Notes: generated from the letters alone by a model not told the origin. Shown: positions 1 through 7,970, counted from the first letter of the stretch. The stretch: 21,629 nt of DNA from an uncultured Collinsella sp. (GCA_900556605.1 USPC01000015.1:1-21629), one strand, 5' to 3'. Numbers and translations are program-made.

Positions 1-914
<914 letters not shown>

Positions 915-991
915 CTACTGGGGTTGATAATGCTATCTAGAATACCCAACCCGGACGGCGATAAACCGACGCCGGGCACGAAAGGACAGAG

Positions 992-1477
992 ATGGCATCA
1001 CTGGAAGTCGGCAAGGTTCAGATCTACACGGGCGACGGCAAGGGCAAAACCACGGCTGCGCTGGGACTGGCGATGCGCGCCACGGGTTATGGACTCGACG
1101 TACTCATGCTGCAGTTTGCCAAGAAGCTGCACTGCGCCGAACATGACGCAGCACCTCGATTGGGGCTACGCATCGTACAAGCAGACCGCGACACACCCGA
1201 AGCCTGTGCCGCACAGATCATGGAGCTGGCGCGCGAGCAGATTAGCCAGGTCGACGTGCTGATCTTGGATGAGCTTGGAGAAGCCATGCGACGAGGCTTT
1301 GTGACGCGCGAAGATGTCGAAGCGTTGATCGCGATAAAGCCTGCCACCACAGAGCTCGTGCTCACCGGCCGTGGACTGCTGCCGTTGGCCGACCTTGCGA
1401 ACCTGGTCACCGAAATGCGCCCCGTCAAACACTACTTCGACGAAGGCCTCCTAGCCCGACAAGGCATCGAATACTAA
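992..1477 (+). CDS. cobO: Corrinoid (cob(I)alamin) adenosyltransferase, CobO/BtuR family
   Basis: The family transfers the adenosyl group of ATP to the cobalt of a reduced corrinoid, giving adenosylcobalamin or its precursor, in the cytoplasm. The 161-residue protein has the P-loop GDGKGKTT (14-21) and a Walker B-like strand VDVLILDE. It also has the family segments TELVLTGR and, near the C-terminus, EMRPVKHYFDEG followed by GIEY. It is shorter than typical CobO/BtuR proteins (about 180-200 aa), with a compressed segment after the first helix. AAAGGA at 981-986 lies 5 nt before the ATG. No other cobalamin gene is nearby, so salvage of imported corrinoid is as likely as a role in de novo synthesis; that is inference. 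The gene faces away from ftsH and converges on the MATE gene across an inverted repeat. Confidence 0.9.
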   Translation: MASLEVGKVQIYTGDGKGKTTAALGLAMRATGYGLDVLMLQFAKKLHCAEHDAAPRLGLRIVQADRDTPEACAAQIMELAREQISQVDVLILDELGEAMRRGFVTREDVEALIAIKPATTELVLTGRGLLPLADLANLVTEMRPVKHYFDEGLLARQGIEY

Positions 1478-1478
1478 T

Positions 1479-1562
1479 TGATCCAAAGGGGACGGAGGAA
1501 AACGGATCATCGACATCAAGACGGAGAGAAATGATCCGTTTTTCTCCGTCCCCAAGGGATCA
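1479..1562. repeat. Compound inverted repeat between convergent genes (possible bidirectional terminator or REP-like element)
   Basis: Arms 1488-1509 and 1532-1553 (22 nt each) are reverse complements with one mismatch. The pairing resumes further out, with TGATCC (1479-1484) against GGATCA (1557-1562), so the whole structure spans 84 nt and takes in the MATE stop codon. A third copy of the core GACGGAGxxAAA sits in the loop at 1520-1531. It can pair with 1539-1550 instead, giving an alternative hairpin of about 12 bp. The right arm carries a T5 run (1539-1543), so the structure could end transcripts. The modular TGATCC...GGATCA ends look more like a small palindromic repeat than a plain terminator. 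Confidence 0.75.
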
Positions 1563-2912
1563 TTTGGCAGTGGCGCGGCCGAGCCAGTTGCCGCTATGGT
1601 GGTAGATGGTGAACATCGTGGCGGTGATGAGCCAGGTTACAGGGTAGACCAGCAGCAGGTGCTCAAGCGACGGATCGAACGGCATAATCGCAAACACCCA
1701 GATCACCCTGAGCACGACGGTGCCAAAAATCGTGAGCAGCATGGGCTGCAAGCTCACGCCGGCACCACGAATGGAGCCCGACGCGTTTTCGATAATCGAG
1801 AAAATCGCGTAGAACGGCGCGATGAAATGAAGAATCGTCGTGGTGTACGCCGCAATCGAAGCATCGTCGACAAACAGACGCGACAGAGGACCCGAGAACA
1901 CCAGCAGCACGGCAGACAGGCCACCAATGAGCATAAACGACAGCACGAGCGACGTATGGTAGCCCTTGCGCATGCGCTCGTAGTTGCGCGCGCCAAAGTT
2001 CTGTGCCGAGAACGTGGTGATCGACACGCCAAGCGCCTCGGTAACCATCCAGACAATGCCATCCAAACGGCCCGAAAGACCCCACGCCGTGGTGACATCG
2101 GCGCCAAACGAGTTGACCGACACCTGAATCAAAACGTTGGAAATCGAATACGCAGCAGACTGAAAGCCAAGCGGCAGACCACACGAGATCATGCTCTTAC
2201 AAATGCCAGGATCAATGCCGAGTTTGGACAGTGAAAGCCGCCACGCACCCGGTGCGTGCATCATGCGAATCACGATCATCGTGGCGTTGGAGCAAATGGT
2301 CAGCGCCACCGCGATGCCGCAGCCCAGAGCCTCCATATGAAGCACGGCAACGAAGATAACATCCAGCACCGCATTAACAAGGCAGCCGGAAGCGATGATC
2401 ACAGCAGGCCCGCGCGTGTCGCCCACGGCGCGCAGCAGTGCCGTTCCCATATTGAGCAGCAGCGCCGCAACCATGGCGGCAAAATAGCAACGAGCATAGG
2501 CCACGCCCTCAGCCAATAGCTCATGCGGCGTGTTCATAAGCACCAGCATGGGCTCAACGAACACTATGCCAAGAATCGAGAAAACGATACCGCCCACCAG
2601 CGCGAGGGTCATGGCCGTATGGACCGAACGGCTCAGTCGCTCATCATCGTGCTGGCCAAAATACTGACCGGTAATGACCGCGCAGCCGGCGCCGACGCCA
2701 ACGCAAAAGCCAATGCAGAGCTCGGTGAGCACCATCGTGGCCTGAATGCCGCCCAGTGCGAGCTTGCCGCCAAACTGACCGACGATATAGGTACCGATAA
2801 GCGTGTAGGCCTGCTGAAAAAACGAACTAAAAAAGATGGGAACGCACAGCGAAAGCAGCTGCTGCCAAATAACGCCCTGCGTTACATCGATAGCCGTAGA
2901 TTTCTTAGCCAC
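1560..2912 (-). CDS. MATE family multidrug/toxin efflux transporter
   Basis: The family consists of Na+- or H+-driven antiporters in the cytoplasmic membrane that export cationic drugs, metabolites or other small molecules. The 450-residue protein is hydrophobic throughout, with about 12 predicted membrane segments in two homologous halves. The first half begins near residue 15 (ending in QAYTLIGTYIVGQFGG) and the second near residue 240 (GLPLGFQSAAYSISNVLIQ). The spacing and the paired AVITGQYFGQ / ITTFSAQNFGARN segments are typical of MatE repeats. The start is a GTG at 2910-2912 with GGGGAGG just upstream. Substrate cannot be judged from sequence. The gene is apparently monocistronic, with a 123-bp gap to the upstream methyltransferase gene and an inverted repeat at its 3' end. 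Confidence 0.93.
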   Translation of the reverse strand: MAKKSTAIDVTQGVIWQQLLSLCVPIFFSSFFQQAYTLIGTYIVGQFGGKLALGGIQATMVLTELCIGFCVGVGAGCAVITGQYFGQHDDERLSRSVHTAMTLALVGGIVFSILGIVFVEPMLVLMNTPHELLAEGVAYARCYFAAMVAALLLNMGTALLRAVGDTRGPAVIIASGCLVNAVLDVIFVAVLHMEALGCGIAVALTICSNATMIVIRMMHAPGAWRLSLSKLGIDPGICKSMISCGLPLGFQSAAYSISNVLIQVSVNSFGADVTTAWGLSGRLDGIVWMVTEALGVSITTFSAQNFGARNYERMRKGYHTSLVLSFMLIGGLSAVLLVFSGPLSRLFVDDASIAAYTTTILHFIAPFYAIFSIIENASGSIRGAGVSLQPMLLTIFGTVVLRVIWVFAIMPFDPSLEHLLLVYPVTWLITATMFTIYHHSGNWLGRATAK

Positions 2913-3035
2913 ACGCCCTCCCCACTAGCGTACGTCATACAACAAAACATCAATTGAACGGCAAAGCCATTATCAGCTTAACACCAACCGAAGACAGCAG
3001 AAACGCCCTTGGCGGCAAAGCTCGAGAGCACCCCG

Positions 3036-3950
3036 CTAGTGATACAGCCCCGGCTGGTAGTGGTACTCGTTGCTCACATGCGGGCACAGCTGCCAAAAGG
3101 CGACGGCACTCGCCGCGGCCACGTTGAGCGAATCGACCCCGTGCGCCATCGGAATGCGCACGGCCCGGTCGCAGCCCGCGATGGTCTTGGCGCCCAGGCC
3201 GGCACCCTCGGTGCCCATAAAAATTGCCAGGCGGTCAATCTTCTGCAGCACAGGATCATCAAGCGAAACAGAGTCGTCCGTCAACGCCATGGCGGCACAC
3301 GAAAAACCGGCATCGCGCAGCGCCGCCAGGCCGTCATGCGGCCACACACGCGCCTCACTGCCAATACGCGTCCACGGCACTTGAAACACGGTCCCCATGC
3401 TCACGCGGGCCGAGCGACGGTACAGCGGGTCACAGCACGTAGGACTCACCAGAATGCCGTCGACATTGAGCGCGGCGGCCGAGCGGAAAATCGCGCCGAC
3501 GTTGGTGTTGTCGACAATGCCCTCGAGCACGCACACACGCACCGGACGCTCCCCCGCCGCCTCGACGACGCCGCCCAAGAACTCATCAACCGGAATCTGC
3601 CGCGGGCGACGAAACGCCGCGAGCGCACCGCGCGTCACGTTAAAGCCCGTCAATTGCTCCATGAGCTCCATGGAGGCAACGAACACAGGAACAGGGCCGG
3701 CGTCCTCGCGCACAACCAGGCGCTCAAACAGCGGCATCATCTGGTCGAGCCAGCGTTCGCCCAAAAGAAAGCTCACCGGCTCATATCCGGCACGCACCGC
3801 GCGCTCAATAACCTTGGCACTCTCGGCGATAAAGATGCCCTTTTGCGGCTCCAGCACACAGCGCAGCTCACGCTCCGTCAGTCGCATGTAGGCGTCGAGT
3901 CGCTCGTCATCGAGCGACTCGATTCGCAGCACCTCAACGGCATCAGTCAT
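3036..3950 (-). CDS. SpoU/TrmH family RNA 2'-O-ribose methyltransferase
   Basis: SPOUT-class enzymes use S-adenosylmethionine to methylate ribose 2'-OH groups in tRNA or rRNA. The 304 residues divide into an N-terminal substrate-binding region (about 1-120) and a C-terminal knotted catalytic domain. The catalytic domain shows all three motifs: NVGAIFR (150-156) with the conserved Asn and Arg, FMGTEGAGLG (244-253), and IPMAHGVDSLNVAAA (266-280). The start is the ATG at 3948-3950. The only purine-rich stretch upstream, AAAGG, is about 15 nt away, so the start is less certain than most here; Met22 is an alternative. The target nucleotide cannot be predicted, so no gene symbol is given. The gene lies 109 bp downstream of folA on the same strand and may be read from the thyA-folA transcript. 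Confidence 0.9.
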   Translation of the reverse strand: MTDAVEVLRIESLDDERLDAYMRLTERELRCVLEPQKGIFIAESAKVIERAVRAGYEPVSFLLGERWLDQMMPLFERLVVREDAGPVPVFVASMELMEQLTGFNVTRGALAAFRRPRQIPVDEFLGGVVEAAGERPVRVCVLEGIVDNTNVGAIFRSAAALNVDGILVSPTCCDPLYRRSARVSMGTVFQVPWTRIGSEARVWPHDGLAALRDAGFSCAAMALTDDSVSLDDPVLQKIDRLAIFMGTEGAGLGAKTIAGCDRAVRIPMAHGVDSLNVAAASAVAFWQLCPHVSNEYHYQPGLYH

Positions 3951-4059
3951 AACAGCCAGCCCGTACCTTTCTTACAGCAGCATCTATATCAAACGAGGCG
4001 ACGCCAGGCGCCGCCCCTTACTCATTCCAACCCGATAATACCGTGGGCAAATAGGAGAT

Positions 4060-4578
4060 TTAAGCATCAACGCGACGATACGTCACGAACTCATAATCGA
4101 GGCCTTCGTCACCCTCGCCCGCGAAAATCGTGGCAACCCCGCCAGCCTTCGAAACTTCCCATGCAGGATCGGCGTCTAAATTGGGAAAATACGTGTCCAC
4201 GGGATGGACGCAGTGGTTATGCGTGACCTCGGCCTCGGCGCAGTACGGCAAAAACTGCCGATAGACATCGCCGCCACCAATAACCCACGCAAGGGGCTCA
4301 TCAGCAACCGCGGCGAGCGCCTCGTCGATGCTATGCACCACGTCGACGCCCTCGGGGGCAAAGCTCTCGTCGCGGGTAAGCACGATATTGCGACGGTTCT
4401 TGAGCGGACGCCCACCGGGAAAACTCAGCAGCGTCTTGCGCCCCATGATGACCGGGCAACCCTTGGTGCAGGCCACAAAATGGCGCATGTCGGCGCGATT
4501 GGACACCACCATGTCGCCCTCGCACCCAATGCCCCAATCATCACACACGGCGACAATGGCAGAAAGCTTACACGTCAT
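4060..4578 (-). CDS. folA: Dihydrofolate reductase
   Basis: The enzyme reduces dihydrofolate to tetrahydrofolate with NADPH, restoring the folate oxidised by thymidylate synthase. The 172-residue protein shows the N-terminal strand LSAIVAVCDDWGIG, the catalytic acid D30 in NRADMRHF, GRKT (46-49) in the cofactor site, and the WVIGGGDVYRQFL segment. Two starts compete. A GTG at 4585-4587 abuts the thyA stop. An ATG at 4576-4578 is preceded at 5 nt by AGGTGG, which overlaps the end of thyA. The ATG gives the usual DHFR N-terminus, so I prefer it. The gene is directly downstream of thyA, with translational coupling likely. Confidence 0.95.
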   Translation of the reverse strand: MTCKLSAIVAVCDDWGIGCEGDMVVSNRADMRHFVACTKGCPVIMGRKTLLSFPGGRPLKNRRNIVLTRDESFAPEGVDVVHSIDEALAAVADEPLAWVIGGGDVYRQFLPYCAEAEVTHNHCVHPVDTYFPNLDADPAWEVSKAGGVATIFAGEGDEGLDYEFVTYRRVDA

Positions 4579-4587
4579 GAGCGCCAC

Positions 4588-5436
4588 CTACACCGCAATG
4601 GGAATGTTCTTGACCTGCGGGCCGTGCTCGTAGCCCTCCACGATCAGGTCGTCGGTCGTAAACGCGTAGAAATCGTGCACATCGGGGTTAAGCGTTACCT
4701 TAGGCGCAGCAAACTGCGGACGCTCGATAAGTTCGCGGACGATATCGACATGACGGTCGTAAATGTGGGCATCGGCAATCACATGCAGCAGCTCACCGGG
4801 AATCATATCGACCGACTGCGCGACCATCATCAGCAAAATGGCGTACTGGCACACATTCCAGTTGTTGGCGGCCAAAATGTCTTGGCTGCGCTGGTTGAGA
4901 ATCATGTTGAGTGTGGGCTTATCGTCCTGCGGGCGCTGCGTGACGTTATAGGTCACGCTGTACGCGCACGGGTACAGGTGCATCTCGGACAGGTCGCTAA
5001 ACACATAGGTGTTCGTCATAATGCGGCGGCTGTACGGCGTGTGCTTAAGGTCGTACAGTACACGGTCCATCTGGTCGAAATCGCCCTCGGGATAATGGCT
5101 CTTCTGGCCAATCTGGTACCCGTAGGCCTTGCCGATGGAACCAGTCTCGTCGGCCCACTCATCCCAAATATGGCTGTTGAGGTCGTGGACGTTATTTGAC
5201 TTCTTTTGATAGATCCACAGCATCTCGTCCATGGCAGACTTAAGCGCCGTGCGACGCAGTGTGAGCACGGGAAACTCCTCACGCAGGTCGTAGCGAGCCG
5301 TAACGCCAAAGTTTTTAATGGTATAGGCAGGGGTGCCGTCCTCCCACACCGGTCGGACCTTTTGGCCCTCGGTGGTGGTGCCATGGTCCAAGATATCGCG
5401 GCACATGGTTACAAACTGTTGATCAGCCTTGCTCAT
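4588..5436 (-). CDS. thyA: Thymidylate synthase (ThyA)
   Basis: ThyA methylates dUMP to dTMP with methylene-tetrahydrofolate, leaving dihydrofolate for the adjacent folA product. The 282-residue protein has the paired arginines SRR (136-138), catalytic Cys157 in LYPCAYS, the phosphate-binding QRS (182-184), Asn194 and DAHIY (222-226). The active-site context differs from the Escherichia coli form: PCH is replaced by PCA, and GLPFN by AANNWN. Overall the sequence resembles the Bacillus subtilis ThyA/phage phi3T branch as I remember it. The frame is open upstream to 5751, but the ATG at 5434-5436 has AGGAGG 5 nt upstream and begins the family homology, so it is the start. First gene of a thyA-folA unit. 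Confidence 0.96.
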   Translation of the reverse strand: MSKADQQFVTMCRDILDHGTTTEGQKVRPVWEDGTPAYTIKNFGVTARYDLREEFPVLTLRRTALKSAMDEMLWIYQKKSNNVHDLNSHIWDEWADETGSIGKAYGYQIGQKSHYPEGDFDQMDRVLYDLKHTPYSRRIMTNTYVFSDLSEMHLYPCAYSVTYNVTQRPQDDKPTLNMILNQRSQDILAANNWNVCQYAILLMMVAQSVDMIPGELLHVIADAHIYDRHVDIVRELIERPQFAAPKVTLNPDVHDFYAFTTDDLIVEGYEHGPQVKNIPIAV

Positions 5437-5470
5437 TGACCCTCCTGTCAGTCGCCTATAAGCGAAATTC

Positions 5471-5499
5471 ATTGTAGCCCAGGCGCACGCGACCCCACA
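5471..5499 (-). promoter_or_regulatory. Candidate promoter for thyA-folA
   Basis: On the minus strand, TACAAT (5471-5476) is one base from the consensus -10 hexamer. The matching -35 position (5494-5499, TGTGGG) is poor. A start near 5464 would give a leader of about 30 nt before the thyA ATG. This is a visual match only. Confidence 0.3.
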
Positions 5500-5523
5500 G
5501 CCCAAACATAAGCCCTCATTTTC

Positions 5524-5535
5524 GGACATATGCCA
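5524..5535. promoter_or_regulatory. Possible second operator-like site in the thyA/DUF134 divergent region
   Basis: GGACATATGCCA carries the same GACATATG core as the perfect palindrome 53 bp downstream (5577-5588), but the flanking bases are only partly symmetrical. It lies upstream of both divergent genes. If the palindrome is a regulator site, this could be a weaker copy. Confidence 0.25.
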
Positions 5536-5543
5536 AAAATGCC

Positions 5544-5571
5544 TTGCACGGTTCCGCTCGCGCGCTATCTT
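5544..5571 (+). promoter_or_regulatory. Candidate promoter for the DUF134-NifX gene
   Basis: TTGCAC (5544-5549) and TATCTT (5566-5571) are 16 nt apart. They would start transcription near 5578, inside the palindrome at 5577-5588. A perfect TTGACA at 5576-5581 is a tempting -35, but it would put the -10 over the start codon, so I did not use it. Weak match. Confidence 0.3.
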
Positions 5572-5576
5572 ATTGT

Positions 5577-5588
5577 TGACATATGTCA
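5577..5588. promoter_or_regulatory. 12-bp perfect palindrome, candidate operator
   Basis: TGACATATGTCA is its own reverse complement and lies 14 nt before the ATG of a gene for a helix-turn-helix protein. Its position over the probable transcription start fits autorepression by a dimeric regulator. The palindrome itself is plain in the sequence; the operator role is inference. Confidence 0.45.
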
Positions 5589-5602
5589 GATTTGGAGGGT
5601 GT

Positions 5603-6367
5603 ATGGCAGGAAGACGCGAGAAACTACGCCGCGTAGGGATCATCCCCGAATATCGCGGTTTTACCCCCGACGGCCTTGCCAGCGGAGATGCCATCGACAT
5701 GACGGTCGACGAGCTCGAGGTCCTGCGCCTATGCGACCTGGAAGGCCTCAATCAGGAGGAAGTCGCCCAGTGCATGGGCATTGCCCGCGCCACGGTGGCG
5801 GCAATCTGCAGCCGCGCACATCGCAAGGTGGCAAACGCGCTGGTCAATGGACGGTCGATCGTCATCGAAGGCGGAAACATCGCGTACTCCCCCATCACCA
5901 CGACGACGGCCGCATGGCCAGCAAAGGAGGTCGGCACCATGAGGGTGGCAACGACGTACGACAACGGCAACATCTTTATGCACTTTGGCCGCAGCGAGCA
6001 GTTCAAGATCTATGACATCCAGGACGGCAAGGTGCTCAACGAGCAGGTCGTAGGCACCGGCGGCACCGGTCACGGTGCATTGGCAGGTCTGCTTGCCAAC
6101 GGTGGCGTCGACACGCTCATCTGCGGCGGTATCGGCGGCGGGGCCATCAACGCGCTCGCCCAGGCCGGCATCACGGTCTATGCGGGCGCCCAGGGCAGCT
6201 GCGACGCCTGCGTCGAGGCCCTCATTGCAGGCACGCTCGCTCAGACCGGCGAGGCCACCTGCGACTGCCATGGCCACGACCACGAGCACGCCCATGAGCA
6301 CGGCGAGTCCTGCGGCTGCCACGGTCATCACGACCACGACGGACATGAGGGCTGCAGCTGCCACTAG
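5603..6367 (+). CDS. DUF134 HTH domain fused to a NifX/NafY-like domain with a Cys/His-rich metal-binding tail
   Basis: The 254-residue protein has three parts. Residues 1-100 match the DUF134 family, with a sigma-70 region 4-like helix-turn-helix at about 46-75 (LNQEEVAQCMGIARATVAAI). Residues 113-215 match the dinitrogenase iron-molybdenum cofactor family (NifX/NafY/NifB C-terminus), with the Gly-rich GTGGTGHGAL and CGGIGGGA segments. Residues 220-254 hold 12 His and 6 Cys in 35 positions, in HxH and CxC patterns suited to soft-metal binding. No nitrogenase gene is present, so a metal-responsive regulator or metal-trafficking role is the best inference. The start is the ATG at 5603 (GGAGGG just upstream); the open frame extends to 5573 but adds no homology. 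An in-frame ATG at 5939 with a better ribosome binding site may give a 142-residue product lacking the HTH. The gene is divergent from thyA and convergent with ffh. Confidence 0.9.
   Translation: MAGRREKLRRVGIIPEYRGFTPDGLASGDAIDMTVDELEVLRLCDLEGLNQEEVAQCMGIARATVAAICSRAHRKVANALVNGRSIVIEGGNIAYSPITTTTAAWPAKEVGTMRVATTYDNGNIFMHFGRSEQFKIYDIQDGKVLNEQVVGTGGTGHGALAGLLANGGVDTLICGGIGGGAINALAQAGITVYAGAQGSCDACVEALIAGTLAQTGEATCDCHGHDHEHAHEHGESCGCHGHHDHDGHEGCSCH
5923..5941 (+). promoter_or_regulatory. Internal ribosome binding site and in-frame ATG at the domain junction
   Basis: AAAGGAGG (5923-5930) stands 8 nt before an ATG (5939-5941) that is in frame with the surrounding gene and is the first residue (M113) of the NifX-like domain. 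This spacing and match are better than at the gene's own start (GGAGGG, 3 nt). Initiation here would give a stand-alone NifX-like protein with the Cys/His tail. Confidence 0.55.
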
Positions 6368-6420
6368 TGGCAAGCACCGCGGCGTCAACACGCTTCCGCG
6401 CGTGCGACAACCTGCGAACG

Positions 6421-6466
6421 AACGGCGAAGGCCGCCTGGAATACCATCCAGGCGGCCTTCGCCGTT
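6421..6466. terminator. Perfect 20-bp stem-loop between convergent genes
   Basis: Arms 6421-6440 and 6447-6466 are perfect reverse complements around a 6-nt loop. The structure lies 53 nt after the DUF134-NifX stop and 18 nt after the ffh stop, where it could end both transcripts. There is no T-run on either side, so it may instead protect 3' ends or slow polymerase. Confidence 0.6.
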
Positions 6467-6484
6467 GTCGACTCAATCAAGCCG

Positions 6485-7960
6485 TTACTTCTTATTGCGC
6501 ATCTGCGCTTCCATCTGGCGCAGCAGGTCCATATCGGACTTAGGACCGCCCGTTCCCAGGCCGCCCATACCGCCCAGACCCATGGCATCCAGACCGGGAA
6601 TATTGGGCATGCGCATCTTTTTGCCCTTCTTACCCTTTTTGCCCTTCTTGCCGCCGGCTTGCGCCTGATTGGCCATCGTGCGCATGCGGCCCATCATCTT
6701 GTTCATCTCACCCCACTGCTTCATAAGGCTATTGACCTCAGTGGGAGTCACGCCAGCGCCCTTGGCGATACGCGCGCGACGCTGGCCGTTGATGATAGAG
6801 GGACGCAGGCGCTCCTCCTTGGTCATCGACATGATGATGGCCTCGTTCTTGTCGAAGATGCCCTCGTCCAAGTTGCCGCCCATCTGGTTGAGCGCACGCT
6901 GACCACCGGGGAGCATGCCCAGAATGCCCTTCATGCCGCCCATCTTCTTGACGGCCTTCATCTGGTCGAGCATATCGTTCATGGTAAAGCCCTCGCGCAG
7001 CATACGCTCGGCAGCCTCGAGCTGCTCAGCGTCGGCCGCCTCCTGGGCTTTCTCGATGATGCCGACAACATCGCCCATACCCAGAATGCGCTTGGCCATG
7101 CGATCGGGATAGAACGGCTCCAGCGAATCGGGTTTCTCGCCCATACTCACGAACTTGATGGGCTTGCCGGTCACCTGGCGCACGGAAAGCGCACCGCCGC
7201 CACGGGCATCGCCGTCGAGCTTAGAGATGATCACGCCGTCAAAGTCAGTGCGCTCGGCGAAGGTCGAGACGACGTTGACGATATCCTGGCCGGTCATGGC
7301 ATCGACGACCATCAGCACCTGATCGGGCTTGACGGCCTTCTTAATATCCACGGCCTCCTGCATCATCTGCTCGTCGATCTGCAGGCGGCCGGCGGTATCG
7401 ACAATGACCACGTCACGCAGGTGGTCGACTGCCTCCTGGATGGCACCCTTGGCGATATCGACCGGGTGCTCGCCGTCGCCGCGGAAGACCGGAACGCCGA
7501 TCTCTCCACCGAGCGTGGCCAGCTGATCGGCAGCGGCGGGGCGGTAGACGTCGCACGCGGCGAGCAACGGCGAGCGACCCTGCTTCTTGAGCAGATAGGC
7601 CAGCTTAACGGCCGCCGTAGTCTTACCGGAACCCTGCAGGCCCACGAGCATGATGACATTGGGAATGCGGTTGCTAAAGACGAGCTTGCTCTCGGTGGAG
7701 CCGAGCATCTCGGTGAGCTCGTCGAGCACGATCTTGACGACGTTTTGTGCCGGCGACAGCGACTCCATGACCTCGGCGGTCATGCAACGCTCCTTGGTCT
7801 TGGCGACGAACTCCTTGACGACCTTGAAGTTGACGTCGGCCTCGAGCAGCGCCATGCGAATGTCGCGCATGGCCGAGGTAATGTCGGCCTCGGTCAGCTT
7901 ACCCTTGCCACGCAGGCGGTCAAATGTGTCGTTGAGGCGATCGCTCAGGGAATCAAACAC
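6485..7960 (-). CDS. ffh: Signal recognition particle protein Ffh (SRP54)
   Basis: Ffh is the GTPase of the bacterial signal recognition particle. It binds 4.5S RNA and the signal sequences of nascent chains and delivers them to FtsY at the membrane. The 491-residue protein has the N domain (1-95) and a G domain with GLQGSGKT (107-114), DTAGR (188-192) and SKLDGDARGG. A Met-rich M domain follows (about 300-440). The C-terminus is unusual in detail: a Gly-Lys run (four GKK-type units) followed by a Gly/Met-rich segment. The start is a GTG at 7958-7960, with AAGGAG 6 nt upstream. That ribosome binding site overlaps the ftsY stop codon, which points to translational coupling between the SRP and its receptor. 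Last gene of the long minus-strand cluster. Confidence 0.98.
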   Translation of the reverse strand: MFDSLSDRLNDTFDRLRGKGKLTEADITSAMRDIRMALLEADVNFKVVKEFVAKTKERCMTAEVMESLSPAQNVVKIVLDELTEMLGSTESKLVFSNRIPNVIMLVGLQGSGKTTAAVKLAYLLKKQGRSPLLAACDVYRPAAADQLATLGGEIGVPVFRGDGEHPVDIAKGAIQEAVDHLRDVVIVDTAGRLQIDEQMMQEAVDIKKAVKPDQVLMVVDAMTGQDIVNVVSTFAERTDFDGVIISKLDGDARGGGALSVRQVTGKPIKFVSMGEKPDSLEPFYPDRMAKRILGMGDVVGIIEKAQEAADAEQLEAAERMLREGFTMNDMLDQMKAVKKMGGMKGILGMLPGGQRALNQMGGNLDEGIFDKNEAIIMSMTKEERLRPSIINGQRRARIAKGAGVTPTEVNSLMKQWGEMNKMMGRMRTMANQAQAGGKKGKKGKKGKKMRMPNIPGLDAMGLGGMGGLGTGGPKSDMDLLRQMEAQMRNKK

Positions 7961-7970
7961 TGGTTACTCC

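Noticed and set aside
950..976. Hairpin CGGCG/CGCCG in the leader of the adenosyltransferase gene as a cobalamin riboswitch
   Set aside because: The ftsH-adenosyltransferase gap is under 100 nt and lacks a B12-box, far too small for a cobalamin riboswitch.
3000..3030. CGCC/GGCG hairpin after the methyltransferase gene as a terminator
   Set aside because: The stem is only 4 bp with a 3-nt loop, common by chance at this GC content.
3990..4020. GGCGACGCC/GGCGCCGCC GC-rich repeats as a terminator after folA
   Set aside because: Only 4-bp stems can form and there is no T-run, so the support is too weak.
3009..4226. 405-codon plus-strand frame antisense to the SpoU methyltransferase gene
   Set aside because: His/Arg-rich shadow of a gene with all three SPOUT motifs on the other strand.
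5576..5581. Perfect TTGACA as a -35 box for the DUF134-NifX gene
   Set aside because: With normal spacing the -10 would fall on the start codon, leaving no room for the ribosome binding site at 5594-5599. The hexamer is better explained as part of the palindrome.
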